DNA from: Pegea sp. RAD2-039
Lineage: Eukaryota; Chordata; Thaliacea; Salpida; Salpidae
NCBI GenBank assembly: GCA_034620365.1
Contig: JAQGEQ010000089.1
Location: forward strand, 1-64,000
Direction of reading: 5' to 3'
DNA length: 64,000 bases
Below are positions 49,393-60,767 of this stretch, in pieces. The notes below the pieces were generated by a model. The model was not told the DNA's origin. It made no database searches and saw nothing but the letters and a program-made list of their open reading frames with translations. Both the position numbers and the translations under genes were made by a program. The number at the start of each line of letters is the position of its first letter. The first letter of the stretch is position 1.

Positions 49393-52300
49393 TTAAATAG
49401 AAGCCATCAAAGCAGATGAAATATCTGGTTTTAAAAAGCGGTAACCACTTTGTAATACACGTCGTGGTGATACATGTTGACCTTCAAGTAACATGGTTGC
49501 CCTCTCAGCACCAAATACAAGTTGGACAGCAAATGAAGGTAACGGGATAACTGTGGGTCGACGTAAAGTACTTCCAAGCGCGATTGTAAATTGTTTATTT
49601 GTAATTTGTTGAGTTGAAACACCGTTTAGAACGCCTACTACCGGATGGTTTGTAGCATGTATAAATATGCCAACTAGATCGTCAAGATGTATCCATGGAA
49701 ACCACTGTTGTCCTGATCCAATTTGTCCAACTAAGCCTAAGTAAAATGGAGGAAGCATACTTTGAAGGGCACCTCCTTTGTATCCAATCACAACTCCTAA
49801 TTTAGAAAATTATTAGGAGTTTTTCGTGATGGAAGAAATCAAATTTTTTACAACAAAATTCACAAGACACATATTAAATGAAAGATGCTTCTCACCTGAT
49901 CTTATGATCACGTGACGAGTCTCTGTTAGATCTTTCGGAAGTTTGGCTGATTCTTCCCAAGATTTTGTTAACTCCGACCAGATATCTGAACACTCAACTT
50001 CTTTATCTTCATCATATCGTTGATTAGCTGATGGTGGATAGTAACCCACACCAGAAATTGAAATCCAAACTTCTGGTTTGATACAAGCTGTAGTAATCGC
50101 ATCTCGAAGCAATCGGGTTGTTTCAATTCGACTTTCAAAGATCTCTTTCTTCAAGTTATCACTCCATCTAAGAAGACACATTTGATTTTAAGTAAATATT
50201 CAGTTAAAGTTTTATCAAAATTCTTTAAAATTATCAAAGTTTATTTATTCTCAACAAACCACAAGGAAAATAAGCTACAAGTATATTAGGTTATGAAACA
50301 AAGAATTTGAATGACTTTCTATATTACCACTTAAATCCAACTTATTCTTAATTATATATTAATTCTTCTTAACTGATTTACATCAATTAAATCAAAAAAA
50401 TAAGTTAAAATTTTGGTGTGAGTTATTGGTGTTAAATAAACTAAATTCTTTATAACTAAATGCACAAAACTGAATATAAAATCATCACTATTAAATAAAA
50501 GATTTCTTTTATGATTAGAAAGAGTATTATAAAAATTAGTCATTCAAAGTATTTAAAAAGTATTCTCAATATTGTGAGAAAAGTTGAACCACATTTATTG
50601 AAATATCAACAATAAAATGATTATAAAAGTTCATAAGATTATATGAAGGAAAATAATAATTGTGATAAATATTTGTTGTATAAGAGATGAAAATTAAGTA
50701 TTTATATTTTAATGCATGGTTGCAGATAATAAATTATATAGTTCTAATTGGGAACATAAAATAATATGACCATAGAGAAAAAATGAAAGTCTCAAGTACT
50801 ACAGTTGATTATTAATAGTGTAGAGAATAAATATAAGAAAAGTAGAAGGCCAATTTATTCAGAGTATAATAAAGATAGAATGAAATAAGATAGAAAATAA
50901 GAAAAGAAAATATCAGCATATAATAAAGCATATGTCAACAAATTACTCAAGTCATACTCTTTTAGAATAATCTTAAAACATTAAAAATTAAAAACTACAG
51001 AAGGATAGAATAAAATAATTTTGATAAAAACCTCTTTAAGGGATTTAAAACCAGTTCACCAGCCAAGTTATAGACAGCTTTAGTCTCTTCTGGAATTCCA
51101 TTCTTTTCTATATCTGTCTAAAAAAGGTGTTTTTATAAGGTTTATAAACAACTTTATAATATTGTGACAATACCCAAGTTAATTGGCCTTTTTTATTGCT
51201 TCGTGAAACAACTTTAGTTGTATATCCTTGTTTTTCAAGAGCTTTACATAAACTTCTACCAATAAAACCTGATCCACCACCTAAAATGTTAAAATATTCA
51301 TGAAAAAAATGTATAAAAACACCAAATTAATAAATACTTAACAAAATAATCATATTGAACTCAAAATTATGATTAACTTTAAACACAAAGAAAAAGAAAT
51401 AAGAATAAAAACTAAGCAAAAATGTAAATAGAAATCAACAACAAAATAAAAAGATTTATTTTTATTTTTAATCTATTTATTTATTTCAAATGGCTGCATA
51501 TAACAAATTATATAAGTTTATAACCAAATCAAAAAGATAGGCAGGTAAAAGAATAAAGTTTTAAGTGCCTTTAATATAATTTAAAATAAGAACAGCAGTA
51601 ACAAGATATGAATAAATACAAAATAGAAGATTAGGTGAAAAAATGAAGATCTTTTAATAAATAGAATAGAAGATTTTGGTTTCAGAAGCTGGCATCAAAA
51701 TACAATTTAAAACTTAAATAATTATTCATAATTAGATGTAACAAAATAAATTAAATACAGAATATAAATGTAACATCAAATTAACAAAATAATAAAAATA
51801 ATTTTAAAAATTGATTTAGTAATAAATTATTATTAATATGATTTAGTATAAATCATATTTTCTAAAGTTGCCAAATTAAAAAGTTAGGTTAGACTAAAAA
51901 GCTAAAAGTTTTAAGTGTAAGAGTTTAATATAATTTAAAAATGAGAACATCCGTAAGTAACAATATGAATAAATAGGTGGTGAAGATTTATAAAAAGAAA
52001 AGAAGATTTTGGTTTTAAAAGTTTCAAAATATAAAAGATAAAATATAAATTAGAACTTAAATAACTTTATTTAAAATTAAATGTAACAAAATAAAATAAA
52101 TACAGAAAATAATTGTAACATGAAATCAACTAAATAATAAAAATGATTTGAAAAACTGATTTAGTAAACCATATTTTGAAAGACAAAAGTCAAATTCTAA
52201 TATATTCTAAAATAAAAAATAATCAATTTAAAATATACAATATTAAATTCGTATTATAACCTATAAACTTTATTTCTTTGATTAAAACGTATATAATAAG

Positions 52301-52599
52301 TTATTAATATAATAATAATATAATACATAATAATATTATAATTAACCTATGTTAAAATTTATTAAAAAAAGATCTATATAACTTAATAAATGTAACACAT
52401 TAATTGTCTTAATGACAGTAAAAATATTGTATTTAGTTTAATTATAAAAACATAAAATAATGAGATAAAAATTATCTAAAAATTATTAAACATTTTTCTT
52501 ACCAACTATTGCGAGTTTTGATGACATATTTAATGATATTTGCTTAGCAAGGTGAAATTCGTAAGTATTACTACCATGAGATAAACTGGCTAAATTCAT
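49393..52599 (-). CDS. SDR39U1: SDR39U1-like epimerase-family protein
   Basis: Five exons on the minus strand: 52599-52503 (or from ATG 52527), 51280-51174, 51117-51032, 50167-49896, 49796-49393. All junctions are GT-AG and in phase, giving 297 aa from Met 52527, or 321 aa from the in-frame upstream Met 52599. It is an atypical extended short-chain dehydrogenase/reductase with a C-terminal DUF1731 domain, like human SDR39U1 and bacterial YfcH; its substrate is unknown in the family. Using the shorter start, the nucleotide-binding loop GGGSGFIG is at 9-16 and the NLAGE segment at 61-65. SISGVGYYPPS near 109-119 is in the active-site region, followed by the RSGVVIGYKGG junction, a GQQWFPWIHLDDLVG stretch, and the terminal LLEGQ..RRVLQSGYRF of DUF1731. 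The extra 24 residues have no clear targeting signature. Both Mets have an A at -3. Confidence 0.93.
50168..51031 (-). other. Intron 3 of the SDR39U1-like gene
   Basis: This is an 864-base intron between exon 3 (ending 51032, donor GTTTTT) and exon 4 (starting 50167 after TTCTTAG). It is AT-rich, with no gene or repeat that I can support. Confidence 0.7.
51281..52502 (-). other. Intron 1 of the SDR39U1-like gene
   Basis: This 1222-base intron separates the ATG exon from the nucleotide-binding exon (donor GTTG/GTAAGA at 52502, acceptor CATTTTAG/GTGG). It contains a loose internal duplication: the ..gtaacaaaataaa.. and ..atttagtaa.. segments near 51740-51850 recur near 52080-52180. Otherwise nothing is seen. 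Confidence 0.6.
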
Positions 52600-53886
52600 T
52601 TTGTCTTCAGCACAGATTTCAGTCTTAGTACTTACATTAGAAAACAGAATAAATCAAACTGAATTTATAAAATTCATAAAACTTTTGGTATAAAAATATA
52701 TTGAAAGTGATTATAAAAAATTTTGAAAACGCTGTTTATTTGATAAAGCTCAATTTGGATCCAAAATATTTGAATACAAGCAGATTTAGTTTTATATTCT
52801 TCAAACAAAGTTAAAAACATAGTAGAAGGAACTTTAATGCTATACAACCTTTTCAATTTTGCCCTAAACTTCACCAGATGTGTAACTTCCATAATTCGTA
52901 GTAGAAATAAATTGTAATAAAATGTTTTGCCCAAACTATTTAGTCAGGTTAATTTAATCTAAATGTGCAAACAGTTCTAATTTTGTATAGAATAAGTTTA
53001 TATATAACTAATTAAGACATAGAAACGAAAAGGGTTTAAAATCTAGGTTAGCTTCACATAATTTGTTTCTGATTTTTTACTTATGTTTCATAAGAGATAT
53101 TTTCTTCAGTTTTCAAAGGTTTTAAATTAAAGGGTCTTGTTCGCCATAGATATTATTTTATATCAACTTGAAAGCAAACTGTAAAGTTTTACATTTTGAG
53201 CATTTGAAAAAATGGTTTTTATAATTTTTATTGCGAATAAAAATATCGGCCGTCCTTCTACCTTTTAAGAATACTTATAAGATCGCTCAACATCAATACC
53301 AGCAATTAGGAGGATATCGCAGCAGAACGCTTTAAATGAGGCTCTCTACTCGACAAATAACAAAAGGATAGAGAAGAACATCCTTCTACTATCTATTGCA
53401 AATACTTTTATTGAAAGGTTACCAAACTAATCAGATTTATACAACGTTTGAATTGTCACAATTATTAGAAATTGTGTTAAATTATAAAACCGATAACTTG
53501 ATAGCTATCAAGGTGGAAAAATTAATAAATGAAAAAGTTAATATAATAAACGAAACTTATATTTCGTTTTTCTTGAAATTATTACCAAATTCCTCAATGA
53601 CTGGCAAAATACCGAAGTATCAAGCACATTGTTGTCGAAATAAAAGTATTTAATTTGATAAAATATTATAAGATCAATTTCAATAACTGTATCAGCTTTC
53701 AAGTTTTTTGGAGTAAAATTGGATGAAAAGATTACTTTGAAATAAATTTGATTTTATTATTTTTTTCACATAAAACAAAATTTGTTAAAAAATACAGCTA
53801 AAACGTAATTGAAAAAAAAATATTGTTATCAAGATAAAAAAAACGTTTTAAGAATAGTATTTAAAATTATGTTTTAAACAAACACC
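52600..53886. other. Region between SDR39U1-like gene and the 453-aa gene
   Basis: No supported gene. A more GC-balanced patch at about 53250-53400 (starting near cggccgtccttctacc) stands out and may be a promoter or 5' UTR of the SDR39U1-like gene. A minus-strand AATAAA at 53758-53753 fits the 3' end of the gene at 53887. The open frames at 52674-52934 and 53396-53653 have AT-driven composition and no recognisable domain. Confidence 0.4.
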
Positions 53887-55248
53887 TCATTTTTCACATG
53901 ATTTGAACAGTACTTCAAAATTGACAGTATAATACTTTTTATGTAAATTATACATTTCAAAAAGAAGCTCACAAGCAGTAGCGTTACAAAGTTGAGATTC
54001 ATTAATGGATTCTGATGTCAAGGAGTTTGTATTTAAGAAGATCTTTCCTTTTGCTGAACTGAACATCATTTCTTTATAACAACTGAAGGCAAGGTCGATT
54101 GTTGATTCCTGTTTTACAAATAAATCTGGATGAGAATATACATGAGCTAAGATAAGAACAAATAAAGGTCTTATCTCTTCTCTTCTAATATGAATAAATT
54201 TCATTTGATTTCTAGTAAACCCTAAAACAAATATTTTTAGTAGTGAATCATCTACAGGTTTATTTTGAATCATTGAATCCAAGGCACTTCTTTCTCCTAA
54301 GAGTACCAATTCCCCGCATACTTTAAGAATCTTTTGAATTCGAATCAGATCTTCAGGAAGCTGATCCCTACTAACTCCATTTTCATCATCTAATATCATT
54401 TCTGGTGAGACATCAACCACAAGTGAAGAGTATTGTTCCTCATCTAAAATATTTCTTTGGTCACCAGCAATAATCCTGACTTTATTTTGTGTTTCGTGAA
54501 TCTCATTTAATAAATTGAATTTTTTTAGTCTTTTATTTGAATCATTATTCAAATGTGCTGCAAATATATTTTCCTCAGAAAAATTTACATCTTTTTTGCG
54601 CTTATTTGAAACAAAGCCATTTTCTTCGACCATATTTTGGTCTAACAAACTACTTTCTGATCTGACTTTATCAATTTTATTTTTATCATTTCTTAAAGTT
54701 GTAGTCTTCAATTCTTCATCAACCACAAGGTTCTTGGAAGACTGTTTACTTTTCACTGAAGGTTTTGAATTATCAAATTCTAATTGGTCTTCTTGCTTAT
54801 CCTGTTGTATAGGGTTTCCATACAGAGTTTTATTTTCATTAAAAACTCCTTTAATAAAATTAAATCCATTCAAATGATACCCTGAGTTTCGAAGCAAATA
54901 TTTAGTCAGATTTTTCAAACTTCTTAAACGAGCTCCTATGCGATTGAGGTAGTAAATATCAATCTTTCCATTTACTCTTCGACTTTCTTCACGAATCCAA
55001 TCAATTCCCAATGAAGGAACTCCAAAAAATGATTTATTCTCCCATTTAAAGTAGAATCCTTCACCCATATCATCATGATTAGAAAGATGTTTAGAAAAAA
55101 GGTCCCATAATTGCTTCTTGACCTCTAGGTAAGTCTTACAACTAATAAAATCATTATTTTTTGGATATTTCATTCTGGACTGATTAAAATTTAATTTTCT
55201 GTAAAAAGAAAAGGTCAAAGCCATACAATGCTTGCTATAAAAATTCAA
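53887..55248 (-). CDS. Unrecognised intronless 445-453-aa protein
   Basis: A long single-exon frame whose composition looks like real protein, but which I cannot place in a family. Residues about 35-135 are a tryptophan- and aromatic-rich presumptive domain (QLWDLFSKHL, GEGFYFKWENKSFFGVPSLG, then IGARLRSLKNLTKYLLR). Residues 145-275 are polar and low-complexity with two basic clusters, KRKK 216-219 and KRLKK 239-243, that could be nuclear signals. Residues 295-450 look helical (LIRIQKILKVCGELVLLGER, ..EEIRPLFVLILAHVYSHPD..). No signal peptide or membrane segment stands out. A splice-acceptor-like TTTTTATAG ends at 55235, between Met1 (55248) and Met9 (55224). If that site is used (UTR intron or trans-splicing), translation would start at 55224 and give 445 aa. 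A nuclear role is only a guess from the basic clusters. Confidence 0.75.
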   Translation of the reverse strand: MNFYSKHCMALTFSFYRKLNFNQSRMKYPKNNDFISCKTYLEVKKQLWDLFSKHLSNHDDMGEGFYFKWENKSFFGVPSLGIDWIREESRRVNGKIDIYYLNRIGARLRSLKNLTKYLLRNSGYHLNGFNFIKGVFNENKTLYGNPIQQDKQEDQLEFDNSKPSVKSKQSSKNLVVDEELKTTTLRNDKNKIDKVRSESSLLDQNMVEENGFVSNKRKKDVNFSEENIFAAHLNNDSNKRLKKFNLLNEIHETQNKVRIIAGDQRNILDEEQYSSLVVDVSPEMILDDENGVSRDQLPEDLIRIQKILKVCGELVLLGERSALDSMIQNKPVDDSLLKIFVLGFTRNQMKFIHIRREEIRPLFVLILAHVYSHPDLFVKQESTIDLAFSCYKEMMFSSAKGKIFLNTNSLTSESINESQLCNATACELLFEMYNLHKKYYTVNFEVLFKSCEK

Positions 55249-56689
55249 ATCACTTAGTAATCAAATTTAATGCAATAAAAATCAACAAAACATTTTAGAA
55301 TAAGACTCATGTAGTAATATACAATCAATATTCTACATTCTACAATAAAACACTATGAATCTTTCGACCCGCAGAGTAAAACTTATCTAAAGGTTTTAAA
55401 GAAAGCTTTCTATTTAAACAAACTTTGAAATGAAAATTTGTAACTTCAGATTAAAAAACAAAAACTTTCGTACTTTTTTATCATGATAATGTAAAAGATA
55501 AAGTTTTTTTTCCATGTTTAAAATGATTTGTAAAACTACTTGCTTTCATTTTTTTATTATCATATTTAGCTCTATTAGATTTCCATCATAATTTTGTTTA
55601 TTTCAAATTATTTTGCTTTATTGTGTCCCAAAATTAAACCTTTTAAAGTAAAATTAGTTACTTACAAACAAAAATACTAGATAAGATTTTGTGAGAAATA
55701 GTGTTTCCAAATAACAATTATAACTTTAAATTCGCATTTTTATGAATAAAATGACTTTTGAACGCGAGTTATAAACTTAAACAGTTAAATAAATGATAAA
55801 CAAATTGCAAATTACATGTGCAACCATAATTAAATTGAACTTTCCTAATCATTTAATTTTCTTAATCTGTTTAAATAATTTAATATATTCTAATTATATA
55901 TAAAGTATTTTTAAGAATTGTGTTTATGTTTTGTAACTATTCACTGAAATCTTTCATGTTCAAAACATCTTAAAGGAAAATATGTTTTGTCAGTTTAGAT
56001 AGATTTGGTAACTTATCTTCGAATTGCATTTCTTTAATGGTTATAATAACATCAAGTAGCATTTATTTTCAGGTAATTTAAAAAATGTTTTTCTGAAATT
56101 GATTTCTTTTATTTTAATTTATGAAAACAAAATTTATAAAAATGTTTGTTTTAAATCTCTGTTGTTTCTTTCTAAGCTCCAAAAAGCATAAAACTAAATA
56201 ATTATTTTATAGAAATGTACAAACTTTCTAGAAAAGGGTTTCAAAAAAGTAATTTAAATTTATTTGCCAAAATTTCACCGACTTTGTCAATAACCAAACT
56301 CTGTTAAGAAGAGAACACAGTAGTTGTTAAATCTTTAAAATCTTTCAGAGCCTTTGTAAAGAGTTAGTAAATTAAAAGGTTCATTAATGAGCTGTAACTG
56401 TCGCTCACAACTCTATCAAAGATGCTAATAGAAGTATTTTACTGGAAGTAGTTATAAGTTGCTTTATTAAAGTCTTTATAAATCTCAATTAAACTTGAAT
56501 TACAAATCAGTTGTCTTTTGAAATTTCAACTTTGAAAAATTCACCGCATCTAACTGATGAATGTTGATTTCTGTTACTTCTAATAAAATTACAATTTTAA
56601 TTTTGTAATTAAAAAACATCAAAGTATAGGAAAGTTTTGGTTTGAGATCTTAGAGTTGAGACCTTAAGATCTAGATCTTCTTTGTCATC
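55249..56689. other. AT-rich intergenic DNA
   Basis: No gene, RNA or repeat that I can support. The last hundred bases become less AT-rich as the putative histone relics begin. Confidence 0.5.
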
Positions 56690-57040
56690 AAAGCTTGAGA
56701 ATTTAGCATCATGCTGAAATTATTAAGAAGAACTGGTGTCCTTATATTACAAAGTTAAAGTCAGAATTGCTGGTTCTCCAGATGAACGAACAATATCTGA
56801 AAGACTATTCTTCTTCTTCGACGCTTTATCTAAATATTTAGAAGTAAAAATCTTTGTGTTTTTTGCGTTTAATTCTTTAGTTTCTTGAATAAGCTCCTTG
56901 TAGCATAACAACAATGAGCACGTTCAAATCTAGTTGCCTGGTAGCTTGCATGACTTCTTCAGTGATGACCTCACACCTCTTAAAGATATTTACAGAGATC
57001 GCATTCATACTTTAATCTAATGAAATTAATCAAGTCTAAT
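56690..57040 (-). pseudogene. Possible decayed histone H2A/H2B sequences
   Basis: On the minus strand, short stretches recall core histones. ATGAATGCGATC..GTAAATATCTTTAAG at about 57006-56978 resembles the H2B MNSFVNDIFER segment, preceded by a match to the DTGISSKAM region. About 56935-56885 resembles the LQFPVGRVHRLLRKG region of H2A. About 56800-56690 resembles the LAIRNDEELNKLL..GVLPNIQ region of H2A. All are broken by frameshifts, gaps and stops. The region is less AT-rich than its flanks. The matches were made by eye against remembered consensus residues, so chance similarity is a real possibility. Confidence 0.33.
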
Positions 57041-57479
57041 CAGCACCTCCACCTACATCAAGATTAAAGATGTTCAGTTGGTAAGTAGAAAGAATTGAAT
57101 TCAAATTATCTGACTTATTACCATATGTTTATTATTTTTGTGTCTTTAGAATTTCTATTTAGAATAGATGCAGATTTAGTGAAAAAAGTTTAAATATGGA
57201 TTAATGGACTTTATTGCTAAGATATTTTGATGAGTTTAAAGAAGAAGCAAGAGATTTTGTAAAAGATGTATTATATGAAATAAGTTTCTTTAAACTATTT
57301 TCGTATTAACCAAAAAACTTAAAAAGAAAATTTCTTCTCGACTGTAAGAAATTTAAGAATCGATACTTAACCAGTTCATTTACATTACTTTTTAAAAATA
57401 GTATCAAAAAGCTTTGTAAAACTCATCATCTGATTGTAGTCAATCTTTACACTACTCTTTCATTTTTATCATGATACAC

Positions 57480-57670
57480 TAAACTATTTCTTGGCCTTAC
57501 TGTACCGACCTTCTGTCTGCACGATTAAGAAGCAGAAACCCACGACAAGCCACATGGTATAAAAACAAGTTTTTTTAAATTATGTTTTCAAAGTCCATTC
57601 TCCTTGTAGTTGAAGACTTCTTGACCTTTCAGGGTGCTACTGGATGACTCGTTTGATGACATCATCTTCT
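57480..57670 (-). pseudogene. Possible decayed histone H3 sequence
   Basis: Minus-strand segments around 57645-57605 recall the TARKSTGG..APRKQLATKA part of H3, and around 57550-57490 the AARK..HRYRPGTVALREI part. They are separated by an AT-rich insertion of about 45 bases and contain stops and frameshifts. The same orientation and proximity to the H2A/H2B-like relics is what an old histone cluster would leave. Low certainty for the same reason as its neighbour. Confidence 0.3.
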
Positions 57671-58223
57671 TTACTCATCAAAATGAAGTGAAGAGTAACA
57701 GATACAAGTTGATTTTATAAAACCTTAAATTTTTGTAAAATTTTATTTGATAGAATTTATACAAATTTATTTTTTGTATAAAAAAGATAAAATTCTTTAT
57801 TTTTTAATAATTTAATTTTTACTAAAAACTTCAAATCAACTTTCAAAGCTATTTTTGATCAATTATTTCATGAAGTTAATTAATTATAATTATTTATTAA
57901 ACAAATAGATAACCATCGATAATTAAATTAAAAATTATTTTCTTATTTCCATTTTTTAATTGATTAAAAAAGAAAATAAAAAACCAGCTAGAAAACAGTT
58001 TCTGCTGTTTACCTCATAATATCATCTTTTCAAAATTTCTAAAGCACCTTAAAGTTAAACATTTTAGTTGGTTAATCTTACATAAAAGCAAAATATATTT
58101 GGTATAATTTTAATAATTTTGAAATAAATAAACTTTTTATGTTAAATCTATATATGTATAAAAAATGTCTTTGAAATACTTTGCTCATTAAGAACAAAAT
58201 TATTTTTTTTTGAGTAATCATAA
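57671..58223. other. AT-rich spacer before tRNA-Ser
   Basis: Nothing is seen in this stretch apart from simple AT-rich sequence. It supplies the 5' flank of the tRNA gene. Confidence 0.5.
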
Positions 58224-58305
58224 GTCGTTGTGGCCGAGTGGTTAAGGCGATAGACTAGAAATCTATTGGGCTCTGCCCGCGCAGGTTCGAATCCTGCCGA
58301 CGACG
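58224..58305 (+). tRNA. tRNA-Ser (anticodon AGA)
   Basis: An 82-base class II tRNA. The acceptor stem GTCGTTG pairs with CGACGAC (one G-U pair) and the discriminator base is G. The A box TGGCCGAGTGG and B box GGTTCGAATCC are perfect. The anticodon arm ATAGA-CTAGAAA-TCTAT presents AGA, read as serine (UCU, and UCC after A34 editing). It has the long variable arm typical of tRNA-Ser and a GCAGG/CCTGC T-stem. There is no intron. A TTTTT run at 58310-58314 serves as RNA polymerase III terminator. Confidence 0.97.
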
Positions 58306-58309
58306 TTTC

Positions 58310-58314
58310 TTTTT
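58310..58314 (+). terminator. RNA polymerase III terminator of tRNA-Ser
   Basis: Five T residues start five bases after the discriminator base, the usual pol III stop. Confidence 0.85.
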
Positions 58315-60741
58315 GTTTATTTTAAAAACTTTCTATCTATTAAGCAATAGCATAACAAGGATTTTATATTTCAAAATTATTTTATAAATCACTAGTTTTG
58401 ATTACTTGTAAGTTACTAATGAATTGTTCGTTTAAACTTGAAAGCTCAAGAAAAGTTTTTTTTTCAATAAAATTTATTTCATTAGAATTGTTTAGAAGTT
58501 TGTTTAGAAATGAAAACGTTCAAAAATTATCAACAAATTCTTTATTATAAGTAAAAGGAAAATTTAAATTTTATAAATAACCTTGTAAACACTCATTAAA
58601 TATAAATGATGGTTAATATATACCATTAAAAGTTGTTATGACAACAATTTGTTTTTACCAATTTTTACCACTCATTTTAAAAAATAAAGTTTCAAATTTT
58701 ATTGATTTTAATTTTTTTATTTTGTAGCATTGATTCGTTAAAAAGTTCAGCTTTACTTTCAAATAACTTCAATATTTTGAACTATATAATATTTATTTCA
58801 ATAAATATTACACAAAACAAAATATTCTTGTTTATAAACACTATTTTATTTATTTTAATGTATCAAAACACAATAATGTTTTTAAATAAATCAGACAATC
58901 AGTAAAAGTATTTTGATGAAAAGAATTACAATTTTGACAAAAAAAAATTGGTAAATAAAAATAGTTCCATTGAAACAAGACATTCAGAGAGTAAAGAAGA
59001 TCATAAGCTCTTATACTTCTTTCCACTTTAAATGAATCACTGATTCCAATTTTAAAAAACAATATTTAATTTTAAAGTTATGTTAAAGTCATTAAAACTG
59101 TTTTATAAGAAATCAAATGGTGAACAGCAGATAGAAATTGTTAATATTGCAAGAATTTAAAGATAAGTGTTAAGAGTTTGTATTTTTAAGGAGAAAATTA
59201 AATGAATCATCTAAATAAACTAAACAATTTTTGAAACTTAAGAAAATTCTTTTTAAACTGAGGACTCTATAACAAAGATTTGGATTTTAATTTGAAATGA
59301 AAAGATGAAAGGTTTTTTTCTGAGTCGTGTGTCCCAATACCTGTTGCCCAAATTTCTATTAAAACAAGGGTCTCTGATTGAGTTATTTCTGTATTCAGTT
59401 GTTATTATATTCTGCTATAAATTGGTAAGACAGACAAACAAAAGTCTATTAAAAGTTTTCTAATATTCAGTTTTGTTTTTGTTCTTCTTTTCTTAATAGA
59501 TTTGTTTAGTAGATTTTTACAGTTTTTCTTCATCAGATTTCTAATCTAACTAACAGTTTTCTTGCAGTGATGCCACTTTGGGTTACATTGGGACTATTTA
59601 GATTTATAAAAAGCTGGTCCAGACTTAACTGAATTTTTATTAAAAAATAATCAATAACACCAATGTTGAATGGGTGATTTATCTTTAAATAAAATAAATA
59701 TTTTGTTGAAATAATAAATAATAATAATTAGGTAATAACTTATTTATAACTAAATGATTTTAGAAGATATTTCAAAAATTGTATCAGTACTTTTATAAAA
59801 CTGTTGCACAATAGTATTAAAAGGTTAAAGCTAGAACTGTTTTTAATATAAGTTAAATATTTTTGTAGCAAATTTTGATAAACAATACAGGCGACCAAAC
59901 AAAGCTCCTACAAAAATATTACATTAAAACTATAAGCAAATAAGGAATTGTTTTTCATTTAGCCTGGTCAGATTTAGACTGGTCAGGACTAGTTTAAGTC
60001 ATGCACCTTTTCCAGTAGACTTATTTATTTTAGTGTTAAAGCTATTAGATTAATTTGCTATATAATTAAAATTTAGTTAAATTTAAAGCTGGTTAAATAT
60101 TATTATCTTTAATTTTATAATTAGCTATAAATGTTAAATTTATTCTGCTAAGATTTTACAGAATCAATTTGAGACTTTTAGAGATAAAAATCTATTACCT
60201 TCTGGATGGTTTTCAGATCTAATTTTGAAATTGTGTATAAGCGTGTTACTTTATTTTCTAATAATTACATTTATACTTTAACTTAAAATGTTGAATAAAT
60301 TTATTTGCTTATTTGCATTCTCTAGAAGTTTTATTTTAATTGTTCTTTCAACCACACATGAGAATCTGCACAAGTAGAATATTTTATTTCTTTTATTCCT
60401 ATCTTGTATCAGAATCAGTGATTGTTAACTTGGTGAACACTTAAGCTATTATTAGCTTTAGAAAAAATAATAATTCTTCTGAAGTAAATTATGGATGTTA
60501 TTAAGTTCTAATAAAATTATTTATTAATGAGTTTTGAAAGGAAAACATAGAAAATTGTATTATTTAGTCAACATCTTATTATCAACTATTATATTATCAA
60601 CTAGACTCGAATTTACATTTTGATAATTTTTTTGTGTTTTTTACTACTTTTAAAAAAGTCTTATAAATTTTGATCAAATAACTTGCTAAGGATTGAATAT
60701 ATTATGAATATTTGTTTTTTATTGTTTCTACAACTTTTTAG
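58315..60741. other. AT-rich intergenic DNA
   Basis: No supported gene. Open frames at 58702-58905 (+) and 58850-59062 (-) are composition-driven. The end of the region must contain the promoter of the 138-aa gene. A splice acceptor CAACTTTTTAG ends at 60741, so at least one upstream leader (UTR exon or spliced leader) is implied. Confidence 0.5.
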
Positions 60742-60767
60742 ATTAAAAAGACAATAAATTAATCATA

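Noticed and set aside
54515..54877. Plus-strand open frame of 120 codons
   Set aside because: It is the shadow of the 453-aa minus-strand gene; its composition (poly-F/S/L) is that of a reverse complement of a K/E/N-rich region.
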